A DNA stretch of 64,000 bases from UMGS75 sp964507405 (GCA_964507405.1 CAZDPJ010000005.1:3916-67915), one strand, 5' to 3'. Shown: positions 25,530-35,407, numbered from the stretch's first letter. Numbers and translations are program-made. The notes: a model not told the origin generated them from the letters alone.

Positions 25530-27011
25530 ATGAATAAAGTTAATAGATTTTTAAAGTATATTTCATTAGTTTTAGTCTTTTTATTAATGGTAACTTTAGG
25601 CTTATCATGTAAAAAGGATAATGATGAATTAGATTTACAAAAGAAAATAACAATATATACAGTAAATGATTTTCATGGAGCGATTAAAGAAAAAGCTAGT
25701 CTTGTTGGTGATTATTTAATTAATGCGAAAGACGAGAATAGTGTTATTATATCTGCTGGTGATATGTTTCAAGGTTCAGCTTTATCTAATTATAGTTATG
25801 GCCTAGATATGGTTAATTTAATGAATATGATGTCTTTTGATAGTATGACTGTTGGGAATCATGAGTTTGACTGGAGTCTTGATACCGTGTTAAATTATTT
25901 TGATGGTGATGATACTAATGGTGAGGCTAATTTTCCTTTACTTGGTTGTAATGTTATAGACAAAAGAACTAGTACGCTTCCTATAAATATGCAACCATAT
26001 GAAATTATTACTCGTAATGATCTTAATATTGGAATCATTGGTTATATGGGACTTGGACTTGAATCAGATATTACTGAATCAATGGTTGCTAATTATGAAT
26101 TTATTGACCCAACAACAGAAATAAGAAAATATTCTAAAGAATTAAGAACTACTAAAGATGTTGATATTGTTATTGCTGTAGGACATGATGCTTCAACTCT
26201 TACTAATCGTAATATTTCTAATTTATCTGATGATGAAAGAGTAGATGCGATTGTTAATGGTCATACGCATGTTAATACAAAAGGTGTAAATAGAAGAATT
26301 AGTGATGAAGTTAAAGTACCTTATGTTCAAGCGGGTTCATCTGGTGAATATGTAGGTATTATTGAACTTACTTACAGTATGAATGAACAAAAGGTTATTG
26401 ATGGAGTTGCCTCCAGCAAAAAAATTAAAGATACTGATTCTAAGAATGAAAAAATACAAAAGTATGTTGATGATTTAGTTGAAAATACATCATCTGTATT
26501 TGAAAAAGTTATTGGTTATGCGGGATGTGATGTGAATAATGTACAAGGTATTAGATGGGCATGTAATTCAATTTTAAAATATTGTCAAGATAATTATTTA
26601 AATTGTGATGTTGCATTTACCAATACTGGTGGTATAAGAGAAGCAGCATTCCCTATTTATAAAGATGAAGCTATCACGGTGGAAAGAATTTATCAAATGA
26701 TGCCATTTGATAATGCGATTAAACTAGTAACAATAAAAGGAAATGTCTTAAGAAGTTTAATTCAAAATAAAGGAGAACTTGCTTATAGTGAGGATAGCGT
26801 TACTGTTTCAGGTGCATCTATTTATATTCATAATGAATTATTAAACGATGAACTGGAATACCGAGTTGCAATTGTGGATTATATCTTTGATAAGGATTCA
26901 TATCCATTTAAAAAAGGAACCAATGTTGTAACTGTTGATAAAATATTAAGAGATATTTTAATTGTTACAATTGAAATAGATAATGCGAATGAACGTAAAA
27001 GTTTTATATAG
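25530..27011 (+). CDS. Lipoprotein 5'-nucleotidase/2',3'-cyclic phosphodiesterase, UshA/YfkN type
   Basis: A 493-residue lipoprotein (lipobox ending GLSC, about residue 27). The calcineurin-like metallophosphatase domain (about residues 35-265) has all metal-binding blocks: VNDFHG, SAGDMFQG, VGNHEFD, GHD and NGHTH. The 5_nucleotid_C domain (about 320-490) has TNTGGIR and MMPFDN. It would release nucleosides and phosphate from extracellular nucleotides. DegV is encoded 11 bases further on, probably on the same transcript. Confidence 0.9.
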   Translation: MNKVNRFLKYISLVLVFLLMVTLGLSCKKDNDELDLQKKITIYTVNDFHGAIKEKASLVGDYLINAKDENSVIISAGDMFQGSALSNYSYGLDMVNLMNMMSFDSMTVGNHEFDWSLDTVLNYFDGDDTNGEANFPLLGCNVIDKRTSTLPINMQPYEIITRNDLNIGIIGYMGLGLESDITESMVANYEFIDPTTEIRKYSKELRTTKDVDIVIAVGHDASTLTNRNISNLSDDERVDAIVNGHTHVNTKGVNRRISDEVKVPYVQAGSSGEYVGIIELTYSMNEQKVIDGVASSKKIKDTDSKNEKIQKYVDDLVENTSSVFEKVIGYAGCDVNNVQGIRWACNSILKYCQDNYLNCDVAFTNTGGIREAAFPIYKDEAITVERIYQMMPFDNAIKLVTIKGNVLRSLIQNKGELAYSEDSVTVSGASIYIHNELLNDELEYRVAIVDYIFDKDSYPFKKGTNVVTVDKILRDILIVTIEIDNANERKSFI

Positions 27012-27022
27012 GAAGGTATTGT

Positions 27023-27907
27023 ATGAGTAGAAAAGTTATAATTGCAAGTGATAGTACTTGTGACTTATCAAAAGAATTAATTGAACAATATGATGTTAAA
27101 ATAATTCCACTTTATATTAATTTTGGAGAAAATAGTTATAGAGATAATTTAGAAATTAATCTTGATGAATTATATAAAATGGTGAAAGAAAAAAATGAAA
27201 TGCCAAAAACATCAGCCATTTCACCTAAAGATATTCATAATTTCTTTAAACAATTTGTAGATGAAGGATATGATGTATTTTATACTGGTATTGGTTCTGC
27301 TTTATCATCAACTTTTCAAACCGCGATGATTGTATCTGAAGATTTTGATGGACATGTTGTTTGTGTTGATAGTGCTAATTTATCAACTGGTATTGGTTTA
27401 CTTGTTTTAAAAGCATGTACCTTTAGAGATAAAGGCATGAATGTAAATGAAATTGCTGAAGAAATTAGAAATATTGTTCCTCGTGTAAAAGCCCAATTTG
27501 TAGTTGAAACTTTAGATTATTTACATAAAGGTGGAAGATGTAGTGGAACAACTAAATTTATTAGTAGTGTTTTAAGAATTAAACCAATGATTGTTGTACG
27601 CGAAGGTAAAATGACAGTTGGTAAAAAATTTATTGGTTCAATGAAAAAATCAGTTATGGGAATGACTAAATTATTTTTAAGTGATGTTGATCACTTAGAT
27701 CCTGAGTTTGTTTTTATTACCCATACTCATGCTGAACCTAAAGTGCCTCTAATCCAAGAGATGATTAAAGATGTACATGTTGACCATCTTTATGATACAG
27801 TTGCTGGTTGTGTTATTGGTTCTCACTGTGGACCAGGAACAATTGGTATTCTTTATATTTTAAAAGATCAACAAGTTAAATTAGAAGAATCAGAAAATGA
27901 TCTTTAA
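27023..27907 (+). CDS. DegV-family fatty-acid-binding protein (FakB-like)
   Basis: A 294-residue protein with the DegV start VIIASDSTCDLSKEL, the ligand-contact motif TSAISPKD, GSALSSTFQTA, the stretch LDYLHKGGRCSG and a C-terminal GPGTIG. DegV/FakB proteins hold a fatty acid and present it to the kinase FakA for incorporation into phospholipid. FakA is not in this window. The chain preference cannot be read from the sequence. Spacing from the 5'-nucleotidase gene is 11 bases, with a terminator directly behind. Confidence 0.9.
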   Translation: MSRKVIIASDSTCDLSKELIEQYDVKIIPLYINFGENSYRDNLEINLDELYKMVKEKNEMPKTSAISPKDIHNFFKQFVDEGYDVFYTGIGSALSSTFQTAMIVSEDFDGHVVCVDSANLSTGIGLLVLKACTFRDKGMNVNEIAEEIRNIVPRVKAQFVVETLDYLHKGGRCSGTTKFISSVLRIKPMIVVREGKMTVGKKFIGSMKKSVMGMTKLFLSDVDHLDPEFVFITHTHAEPKVPLIQEMIKDVHVDHLYDTVAGCVIGSHCGPGTIGILYILKDQQVKLEESENDL

Positions 27908-27913
27908 TATAAT

Positions 27914-27950
27914 GCTTCATTGGTTTTAAAGCTAATGAAGCTTTCTTTAT
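27914..27950 (+). terminator. Intrinsic terminator after degV
   Basis: 10-bp stem GCTTCATTGG / CTAATGAAGC (one G-T pair; 27914-27923 with 27932-27941) and a T-rich tail. Confidence 0.75.
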
Positions 27951-27981
27951 AAATATTATATATAATAAGGAAGGTAAGTCT

Positions 27982-30138
27982 ATGGAAATATTAGCTCCAG
28001 CTGGGAATTTAGAAATATTAAAGATAGCTGTTCAAGCAGGTTGTGATGCTCTTTATGTTAGTGGTAAGAACTTTGGAGCTAGAAAATCAGCACCAAATTT
28101 TACTAACGAAGAGCTTGAAATAGGGGTTAATTATGCCCATCTACGCGGTAAAAAAGTATATGTTACTGTTAATACCATTGTATATGATAAAGAGTTTAGT
28201 ATGCTACATGAATTTCTTGAATTCTTAGTTAAAATTAAAGTTGACGCGGTAATTGTCCAAGATTTAGGAGTTCTATACTATATAAGAAAGAACTTTCCAA
28301 GTTTAATTATTCATGTTTCTACCCAAATGAATATCCATAATGTAGAAGGAACAAAAAAACTAATTAATCTTGGTGTCAAACGAGTTATTTTAGCCAGAGA
28401 AACACCACTTGAAGAAATTAAAAAAATTACTAAATTAAATATTGAAGTCGAAGTATTTGTTCATGGAGCGTTGTGTTATAGTTATTCTGGTCAATGTTTA
28501 ATGAGTTATATGATTGGTGGAAGAAGTGGCAATCGTGGTGAATGTGCACAACCATGTCGTAAAAAATATCAACTTAAAGAAAATGATAGAATAATATGTA
28601 ATAATACATCACTATTATCAATGAAGGATTTAAATACAATTGAATATTTAAATTTATTAAAAGAAAGTGGTGTAACTTCTTTAAAAATAGAAGGAAGAAT
28701 GAAAAGTAAAGAATATGTTTATACTGTCGTTTCCTCTTATTATAATGCTTTAAAAGGAAAGATTTCTTCAAATACTCTTGATAAATTGAAAATTGCTTTT
28801 AATCGGAAATTTACCAAGGGATTTATGTTTAAAGAAGATAATATGAATCTAACCAATATTCATGGTGTTAATCATCAAGGACTTGAAATAGGAAATATTC
28901 GAATAGTAAAAAACGATAAAATTGGTATTAAAACAGCTGAAGAACTTAGGATTGGTGATGCTATTAGAATAAAGGGAAAAAATGAAATTGGGTTTTATAT
29001 TAAAAAAATTAATAAAGATAATAATTTATATTATATTCCTGGAAATTTAAAAGTTAATGTTAATGATATAGTTTATAAAATGATTGATAGTAATGAATCT
29101 AATTTGGCATCTGATTTACTTAATAATGAAAAATATAGTATTGATTTATCAATTAGTCTAAAAGCACATTATAATTCTATTTTAGAACTTGAAGTGTGTG
29201 GAAAAGGAATAAAAGTTTTAATAAAATCTATTTTTTTAGGTGAAATATGTAATAATCCATTAGAAGAAGAAAGAATTAAATTACAATTAACAAAAGTAGG
29301 TAATAAATTATTTAATATTAGTAATATTAATATAGATTATGATTGTAAAGCTTTTTTTAGAATTAGTGATTTAAATGATATTAGAAGAAAAGCAATCGAT
29401 TTATGGCAAAAAAAATATCTTGAAGAATATAAATTAGAACAAAATGATGTGTTTATAGAAACAGAAAATGATTGTGAAAAATCAAGAAATATTTGTTTTG
29501 ATTTTGTTGTTCAAAATAAAGAACAAGAAGCTTGGTGTATTGATAATGGTTATAATAATATATTTAAAACCTATGATAATACTTTTGCTAGACATTTTCA
29601 TACCGATGATATAAGTAATCGAAAAAATATTATTCACAACATTAGTGATTTAAGTAATGAACAAATTGCATCACCTTCTTTTAATATTGTTAATTCATAT
29701 GCTTTAAAACTTGTTGATAGTTATAATGTTGATACGATATATCTATCTAATGAATTAAGTAAAAATGAAAGAATTGAACTTGCAAAAAACATCCATTTTT
29801 CAAATCTTGGGGTCTTAATTTATGGACATATGGAAGTAATGACTTCAAAACATTGTTTTATCAATAAAATTAAGAATATGAAAAGTATAAATTGTATGCT
29901 TTGTAAACATAATAATTATAGTATTATTGATGAATATGGAAATCAAATGTATGTAAGTGGAAGATGTAATATGGACGGACCTGAAATTAGTATTTATGGA
30001 TATAGACTTGTTAATGAATTAAGTAATATTAAAGAATATATTAATAGTAGTATTACACATTTTATGATTATGCTTACGAATGAGACTATTGATGATCTAA
30101 ATCATCTTAATCAAATTATAAGTAAATATAAAGGGTAA
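27982..30138 (+). CDS. U32 family protein, RlhA-like (23S rRNA hydroxylation)
   Basis: A 718-residue protein of the peptidase U32 family. The N-terminal catalytic domain begins MEILAPAGNLEILK and contains the U32 signature EVFVHGALCYSYSGQCLMS followed by GGRSGNRGECAQPCR, whose cysteines are iron-sulfur ligands in tRNA/rRNA hydroxylases. Length and the additional C-terminal region resemble RlhA (ho5C2501 of 23S rRNA, 653 residues in E. coli) more than the shorter TrhP/YrrN-YrrO (tRNA ho5U34) or UbiU/V. C-terminal cysteines (CMLCKH, SGRCN) may bind metal. It is followed after 5 bases by a MATE gene. Confidence 0.82.
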   Translation: MEILAPAGNLEILKIAVQAGCDALYVSGKNFGARKSAPNFTNEELEIGVNYAHLRGKKVYVTVNTIVYDKEFSMLHEFLEFLVKIKVDAVIVQDLGVLYYIRKNFPSLIIHVSTQMNIHNVEGTKKLINLGVKRVILARETPLEEIKKITKLNIEVEVFVHGALCYSYSGQCLMSYMIGGRSGNRGECAQPCRKKYQLKENDRIICNNTSLLSMKDLNTIEYLNLLKESGVTSLKIEGRMKSKEYVYTVVSSYYNALKGKISSNTLDKLKIAFNRKFTKGFMFKEDNMNLTNIHGVNHQGLEIGNIRIVKNDKIGIKTAEELRIGDAIRIKGKNEIGFYIKKINKDNNLYYIPGNLKVNVNDIVYKMIDSNESNLASDLLNNEKYSIDLSISLKAHYNSILELEVCGKGIKVLIKSIFLGEICNNPLEEERIKLQLTKVGNKLFNISNINIDYDCKAFFRISDLNDIRRKAIDLWQKKYLEEYKLEQNDVFIETENDCEKSRNICFDFVVQNKEQEAWCIDNGYNNIFKTYDNTFARHFHTDDISNRKNIIHNISDLSNEQIASPSFNIVNSYALKLVDSYNVDTIYLSNELSKNERIELAKNIHFSNLGVLIYGHMEVMTSKHCFINKIKNMKSINCMLCKHNNYSIIDEYGNQMYVSGRCNMDGPEISIYGYRLVNELSNIKEYINSSITHFMIMLTNETIDDLNHLNQIISKYKG

Positions 30139-30143
30139 TATAA

Positions 30144-31511
30144 ATGAATAAAAGTAGAAAAAGTTATTTGATTTTAGAAAGTCCAAATTATTTAAAAATT
30201 ATAATTAGTTTATCTATTCCATCGATAATTAATTATTTTCTAAAATCATTTTTTGAAATATTAGATATTCGTATCATAAATAAACTAAGTATTAGTTTAT
30301 TTGATAAGAATAATTTAATATCTTGTATAACTTTTTCTTCTTTTATTTTTATTTTATTTTGTTCAATAATTGAAGTTTTGTCAATTGTTTTTGTTTATTT
30401 ACTAAGTCATGCTATTGGATCTAATGATGAAAAAAGAAAAGAAAATATTATTTCTATTTTCTTAATTCTTAGTATTATTGGTGGATTAATTATATTTATT
30501 TTATTGTTTCTACTTACGCCTTTTATTGTTAAGATTAATAATAATGAAATAGTTTCTACTTTATGTTTAAAGTATCTTAGAATAAAGTCATTTGAGATTA
30601 TTCCTCTTTTTATTATAAATTATTATTATTCGCTTCGAATTGCTAATGGAGATACGTTAACACCTGTTTTATTAAATATTATTATATTTATACTTAACTA
30701 TACTATATTTTATTTTTTCAATATTAATGATAATTTATTAAGAATTGCTTTATCTAATGTAATTTCTAGTGTTATTGGAATGATTACTTGTTTAATTTAT
30801 TTATATTTTAAAAAGGTATTTAAGCTCTCCTTAAAAAATGACCGATTAATGTGTACAGAAATTATAAAAAAAGCATATCCTCTATTAATTAGTAAGTTAC
30901 TTACTAATTTTGGCTTCCTTGTAATTAATAATATTATTTTATCTAGTTCTGATGTATTAGCTAGTAGTATTTTTATATGTAATCGCATAAATAATTTTCT
31001 AATGGTTCCAATTAATGCTTTTACCAGTATTTTAGTTACTTTAATTGCGCATAATGTAGGTCAAAATAATATAAAGAGAATTAATAATTTTATAAATTAT
31101 ATAGTTAAAATGATTATGGTTTTAAGCATTTGTGATATAATATTGTTTGTATCTTTTCGAAAATTATTAATTTCTACACTAATTAGTAATGAACAAATTA
31201 TCGATGTTGCTTCAAATTATCTAATTTATGTGTTATTGTCACTTCCTTTGTCTTGCTTATTTCAAGGATTAATTAGTATATTTGAAGGATATGGTTGTAC
31301 TTTAATCAGTATGGTGTTATCGGTTTTTAGGCTATGGGGTGTAAGAATACCACTAAGTTTAATTATTAACAAAACAACAAATTTAAATTTGATAAATATG
31401 GGTAGTAGTTTATTAATTAGTAATTTACTTGTTGTAATTATGGGAGTAATATTTTATTATATAAAGAAAGAAGGATTTATTTATGGAAGAAATCATCAAA
31501 AAATATCGTAA
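30144..31511 (+). CDS. MATE family efflux transporter
   Basis: A 455-residue membrane protein with about 12 hydrophobic segments in two related halves. It has the MATE pattern of an N-terminal PSIINYFLKSFFEILD (normally PxxxxxxxxxxxxxxD) and a mid-protein KKAYPLLISKLLTN repeat. It would export cationic compounds or drugs using a Na+ or H+ gradient; the substrate is unknown. It starts 5 bases after the U32 gene and its end overlaps trmL by 29 bases, so the three form one transcription unit. Confidence 0.85.
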   Translation: MNKSRKSYLILESPNYLKIIISLSIPSIINYFLKSFFEILDIRIINKLSISLFDKNNLISCITFSSFIFILFCSIIEVLSIVFVYLLSHAIGSNDEKRKENIISIFLILSIIGGLIIFILLFLLTPFIVKINNNEIVSTLCLKYLRIKSFEIIPLFIINYYYSLRIANGDTLTPVLLNIIIFILNYTIFYFFNINDNLLRIALSNVISSVIGMITCLIYLYFKKVFKLSLKNDRLMCTEIIKKAYPLLISKLLTNFGFLVINNIILSSSDVLASSIFICNRINNFLMVPINAFTSILVTLIAHNVGQNNIKRINNFINYIVKMIMVLSICDIILFVSFRKLLISTLISNEQIIDVASNYLIYVLLSLPLSCLFQGLISIFEGYGCTLISMVLSVFRLWGVRIPLSLIINKTTNLNLINMGSSLLISNLLVVIMGVIFYYIKKEGFIYGRNHQKIS

Positions 31512-32019
31512 TCATATTGTACTTTATGAACCAGAGATTCCTCAAAATACAGGCAATATTATGAGAACATGTGCTGGTACTGATACATTATTGCATTTAA
31601 TTAAACCATTAGGCTTTAAAATTGATGATAAACATATGATTAGAGCTGCTGTTAATTATATGCCTAATGTTCATTTTATGGTATATGAAAATTGGGAAGA
31701 TTTTTTATCAAAAAATAGTGGCAAGATGTATTACTTTACTAGATACGGAATGAAAACACCTCATGAATTAAAACTTGATGATAAAAATGAAAGATATTAT
31801 TTTATTATCGGTAAGGAATCAACAGGAATTCCTAAAGAGATTTTAAGAGAACATCTTGATGATTGCATTCGTTTACCAATTAATGATAAAATTCGTTCAT
31901 TAAATATAAGTAATGTTGCTGCTGTGGCTATTTTTGAAGCATTACGTCAACAAGATTATAATGATCTATCAAGATTCGAACCAGAAACATTAAAAGGCAA
32001 AGATTGGTTATTAAAATAA
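31483..32019 (+). CDS. trmL: tRNA (cytidine/uridine-34-2'-O)-methyltransferase, TrmL
   Basis: A 178-residue SPOUT methyltransferase for the wobble base of tRNA-Leu isoacceptors. The family blocks HIVLYEPEIPQNTGNIMRTC, IGKESTGIP and IRSLNISNVAAVAIFEALRQ (trefoil-knot SAM site) are all complete. It begins inside the MATE gene, where AGAAGGA gives a good ribosome-binding site. Confidence 0.93.
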   Translation: MEEIIKKYRNHIVLYEPEIPQNTGNIMRTCAGTDTLLHLIKPLGFKIDDKHMIRAAVNYMPNVHFMVYENWEDFLSKNSGKMYYFTRYGMKTPHELKLDDKNERYYFIIGKESTGIPKEILREHLDDCIRLPINDKIRSLNISNVAAVAIFEALRQQDYNDLSRFEPETLKGKDWLLK

Positions 32020-32067
32020 TTATAAAAGTTTGTTATTTACCAACAATAATATTGTGAGGTGAATAAA

Positions 32068-32226
32068 TTGTATAAACAAACAAAAAAGAAAATTGTTAAG
32101 AAGAATTTATCAGAAAAACCAGTTGAACTAAAGTTTCCAAATGACTCTATTGTTTGTAAAAATGTAGTTGAAAGTGATTATTTTTACAGAGATTTAGAAA
32201 TGTTTAGACCTGATTTAGATGAATAA
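32068..32226 (+). CDS. Small hypothetical protein with TTG start
   Basis: A 52-residue open frame starting at TTG 32068, preceded by GTGAGGTGA (32054-32062), the ribosome-binding form used throughout this window. It starts MYKQTKKKIVKKNLSEKP and ends YRDLEMFRPDLDE: a basic N-terminus, acidic C-terminus, no membrane helix. I do not recognise it. A strong terminator directly behind supports a real gene. It may be cotranscribed with trmL. Confidence 0.6.
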   Translation: MYKQTKKKIVKKNLSEKPVELKFPNDSIVCKNVVESDYFYRDLEMFRPDLDE

Positions 32227-32233
32227 GTTTAAT

Positions 32234-32271
32234 GCACATTTTATAGAATATCTATAAGATGTGTTTTTTTT
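32234..32271 (+). terminator. Intrinsic terminator
   Basis: 13-bp stem GCACATTTTATAG / CTATAAGATGTGT (two wobble pairs; 32234-32246 with 32252-32264) and a run of T. Confidence 0.8.
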
Positions 32272-32323
32272 ATCACAAAAAATAAATTTAGGCATATACA
32301 TAAAATATAGATAGGGTGGTAAA

Positions 32324-33394
32324 ATGATGGAAATTGTTAATAATTTTAATATTGTGGGTCAAATTAACAAAATAGAACCAATTAAAAATGGACTTGTTAA
32401 TAAAACATATTTAGTAGAAACAAGTAAATGTAAATACATATTACAAAGAATTAATAATTATGTATTTAAAAATCCTATTTTAGTAATGAATAATATTGAA
32501 TTAATAACAAATAAATTAAAGTTAAATAATGTTGAAACTTTAAATATTATAAAAACATTAGATAATAATAATATTTATATTGATAATTTAAATGAATCGT
32601 ATTATCGGATGTATGATTATCTAAATACTATGGAACAAGTTTCTAATAATGATTATCATTCTTGTCTTGGGGTTGGAAAAACGATCGGTGAATTTCAAAA
32701 AATACTTAGTAATACTGATATTAAACTTTTAAAAGTAACGATTGATGATTTTCATAATACACCTAAAAGACTAAATAAACTAATTAATTTGTTTAATAGT
32801 GTCAATGATTCAAATATTAGAAAACAAAAATCAACTTGGATATATGATTATATAATTAAAAATAAAGATAAAGTAAATATTATTCAAGAAAAAATAAATA
32901 ATGGATTAATTCCTATTAGAATTGCCCATAATGATACAAAATTAAATAATGTAATGTTCGATAAAATTACAAAAAAAGCTGTTGCTTTAATTGATTTAGA
33001 TACAGTCATGCCGGGAAGTGTATTATTTGATTATGGTGATGCGATAAGAACTTGTGCATCAAATTCAGTAGAAGATGATTTAGATATTTCATTAATTAAT
33101 TTTAATGATAAACTATTTGCAAGTTTTACTGTTGGATATTTAAGTAAAATGTATAATGTTTTAACGAAGGAAGAAATTAATTTATTAGTTAATTCTGTTG
33201 AGACTATTACTTTAGAATGTGCAATTAGATTTTTAACCGATTATTTAGAAAATGATGTATATTTTAAAATTGATTACCCTGAACATAACTTAGTAAGAGC
33301 AATAAATCAAATAATTTTATTTAATAGTTGTTTGTTTAATGAGAAACGGTGGCAAGTACTTATTAATGATATCTTAAATAGGCTATACTTTTGA
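32324..33394 (+). CDS. APH-family sugar kinase, N-acetylhexosamine 1-kinase-like
   Basis: A 356-residue soluble kinase. NGLVNKTYLV forms the nucleotide loop, YILQRINNYVF (about residues 42-52) is typical of the NahK subgroup, HNDTKLNNVMFD (about residue 203) is the catalytic HxDxxxxN loop, and LIDLDTVMPGSVLFDYGDA is the metal-binding segment. NahK phosphorylates GlcNAc/GalNAc at C1. Length (Bifidobacterium NahK has 359 residues) and the QRIN motif support this, but homoserine or choline kinase-type activity cannot be excluded. It is followed by an esterase-like lipoprotein that may also concern amino sugars. Confidence 0.75.
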   Translation: MMEIVNNFNIVGQINKIEPIKNGLVNKTYLVETSKCKYILQRINNYVFKNPILVMNNIELITNKLKLNNVETLNIIKTLDNNNIYIDNLNESYYRMYDYLNTMEQVSNNDYHSCLGVGKTIGEFQKILSNTDIKLLKVTIDDFHNTPKRLNKLINLFNSVNDSNIRKQKSTWIYDYIIKNKDKVNIIQEKINNGLIPIRIAHNDTKLNNVMFDKITKKAVALIDLDTVMPGSVLFDYGDAIRTCASNSVEDDLDISLINFNDKLFASFTVGYLSKMYNVLTKEEINLLVNSVETITLECAIRFLTDYLENDVYFKIDYPEHNLVRAINQIILFNSCLFNEKRWQVLINDILNRLYF

Positions 33395-33412
33395 TAAAAA
33401 GAATTGTACTGG

Positions 33413-33441
33413 TTGCAAAAAAAATTAAAATATGGTAAAAT
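33413..33441 (+). promoter_or_regulatory. Sigma-A promoter for the lipoprotein-nusB operon
   Basis: TTGCAA (33413-33418), 17-bp spacer ending TGG (extended -10), TAAAAT (33436-33441), then AGAGGTGACTT before the ATG at 33466. Confidence 0.75.
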
Positions 33442-33465
33442 AAACATAAATATTAGAGGTGACTT

Positions 33466-34950
33466 ATGAGAAAGTTTATTTATATATTTATGTTTTTTAC
33501 TTGTTTATTTTTAATATCATGTGAACAACATAAAGAACCACTTGGAACTAAACCTACTAAACCATTTACAATTAATGAATATCTTGGTGATAATGCTGTA
33601 TATAAAAGTAGTAGTACGCTTAATTTAAATGGTATTTCTGAAGATGGCGTTATTATAAAAGTTGAATTAATTAATCAAAATGATAAAGTAATTGATTCAT
33701 ATAAAACAGTGGTAAATGAAAAAACACTAAAATGGAACATTAATTTGTCAACGCCTAAAGCATCAAGTGAGTCATATTCTATTAAAGTAACAGATTCATA
33801 TAATGTTTATAGTTATGAATATAAAAACATTAGATTTGGACAACTTTGGCTTGTTGCAGGTGATATGTTTGATAATAAGGTAGTAAATAATATTTCTAAA
33901 AATGATGATTTTGAAATTAATGATATTTCCTTTTTTAATCTTTCTTCTAATTCAGGATGGCTTTTAAATAATGAAAAGGAAAGCATTAATGATGAATATA
34001 TTATTAATTTATGTAAAAAATTATATACTAATATCGATGTACCAATTGGGATTATTTTAGGAAATGAAGAACATTCAAATTTAGAAGAATGGTTGCCTCT
34101 TGATTCGATTGATAATGTAGAAAATATCTTAGATTATGTTAAAAAAATAAATAAATATTCAAAAAATCCATCTAATAAAGGTGATGCTGGTTATTTATTT
34201 GAAACTAAATATAAAAAGTTAGAAGGAATTCAAATTTCTGGAATTACTTGGAATCATGGCAGTAAAAATTTAGATTTGTTTAATAGTCAACAATACTCAA
34301 CGACATATTTTCAAATGTTAACTAGTTTATTTGAATGTTGGCACACTTTATTTAATTGTGATAAAATTGGTGTTTTCCAACTTGCATCATACAATGTTAA
34401 TAATTGTCATACTTTAAGATATATTCAAAATATTGCTATTAATTATTATACTTATGTTAAAATTATTCCAACTGTTGATTTATTTAGTACTTTTAATAAT
34501 GAAAACAGTGATATTGAGTTTGATAAACTTGCGAAAAGAGCTATTGATATTTTAAATAATAAAATAAAAGTATCAAGTTATGCTAACTTAGTACTTGATA
34601 TAAATAAAGATAATATTGTTGATAAAATTAAAATAGAGTTTAATAATACTGATAATCTTATTTTACAAGATGAAGATATTATTAATTATTTAGTAGTTAA
34701 ATATAAAGAAGATGGAATTCATGAAAAAGAAATTGATGTTAAAACAAAAATTGAAAATAATAATTTAATTTTTGATTTGTCATATGAAGAAATAACAACT
34801 AATGAATCATTAGAAGAAGTTGTTGAAATTAAATATTATAATAAAGATTATATTACGATATATTTCGCGACGGAAAATGATATCTCGCTTATCAATATTT
34901 TTAATGATGATATGATTCCATTATTACCATTTATAATAGTTATAGAATAG
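33466..34950 (+). CDS. Lipoprotein resembling sialate O-acetylesterase, active site lost
   Basis: A 494-residue lipoprotein (lipobox ending LISC, about residue 19). The order of blocks follows SASA/NanS-type sialate O-acetylesterases: an N-terminal beta domain, IRFGQLWLVAGD (for VxxGEVWLCSGQSNM), VPIGIILGNEEHSNLEEW, LEGIQISGITWNHGSKN (for IKGxIWYQGExN) and FQLASYNV...LRYIQNIA. The catalytic Ser of GQSN is missing: the stretch reads GDMFDN from residue 132. The usual DxxH pair near the end also cannot be found. I infer a non-catalytic surface carbohydrate-binding protein. It is promoted just upstream and runs into nusB after 10 bases. Confidence 0.6.
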   Translation: MRKFIYIFMFFTCLFLISCEQHKEPLGTKPTKPFTINEYLGDNAVYKSSSTLNLNGISEDGVIIKVELINQNDKVIDSYKTVVNEKTLKWNINLSTPKASSESYSIKVTDSYNVYSYEYKNIRFGQLWLVAGDMFDNKVVNNISKNDDFEINDISFFNLSSNSGWLLNNEKESINDEYIINLCKKLYTNIDVPIGIILGNEEHSNLEEWLPLDSIDNVENILDYVKKINKYSKNPSNKGDAGYLFETKYKKLEGIQISGITWNHGSKNLDLFNSQQYSTTYFQMLTSLFECWHTLFNCDKIGVFQLASYNVNNCHTLRYIQNIAINYYTYVKIIPTVDLFSTFNNENSDIEFDKLAKRAIDILNNKIKVSSYANLVLDINKDNIVDKIKIEFNNTDNLILQDEDIINYLVVKYKEDGIHEKEIDVKTKIENNNLIFDLSYEEITTNESLEEVVEIKYYNKDYITIYFATENDISLINIFNDDMIPLLPFIIVIE

Positions 34951-34960
34951 GGGTTTATAT

Positions 34961-35407
34961 ATGAAAAGACATAATGCAAGAATTTTAGCTGTAATGGTAC
35001 TATATAATATAGATATGAATAAGTATACAGCCGAAGAGATTAATACTGATTTAATCGAATCTACAAAACAAGATGTATTTAATATTATTCTTGATGAAGA
35101 TTATAAAGTTGATGTGGATTATGAATATTTAGACAAGTTATTAAATAGTATAACTTCTAATTACCAAATAGTTTATGATCTTATTAGTGAAAATTTAACT
35201 AATTGGACAATTGATCGTCTTTCTTATGTGGATAGAGCTATTCTTATTTGTGCCACTAGTGAAATGATGTTAAATCTTGTTCCCAAAGAAGTTGTTATCA
35301 ATGAATATTTAGAAATTACTAGGGAATATGCAATGGTTGTTGATGAAAAACAAGTTAAGTTTAATAATCGTATTTTAGATATCATTGCGACGAAAGTATA
35401 TGAATAA
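34961..35407 (+). CDS. nusB: Transcription antitermination factor NusB
   Basis: A 148-residue all-helical protein that, with NusE (S10), binds boxA of rRNA leaders and prevents premature termination. It has the start RHNARILAVMVLYNID, LSYVDRAILICATSEM and VPKEVVINEYLEITREY, all typical of NusB. It is the first gene of the conserved nusB-xseA-xseB-dxs-recN-spoIVB-spo0A run. A lipoprotein gene 10 bases upstream probably shares its promoter. It overlaps xseA by 8 bases. Confidence 0.93.
   Translation: MKRHNARILAVMVLYNIDMNKYTAEEINTDLIESTKQDVFNIILDEDYKVDVDYEYLDKLLNSITSNYQIVYDLISENLTNWTIDRLSYVDRAILICATSEMMLNLVPKEVVINEYLEITREYAMVVDEKQVKFNNRILDIIATKVYE

Noticed and set aside
35385..35399. TTG start for xseA
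   Set aside because: The ATG 35400 start matches the family N-terminus; the extra residues lie within nusB.
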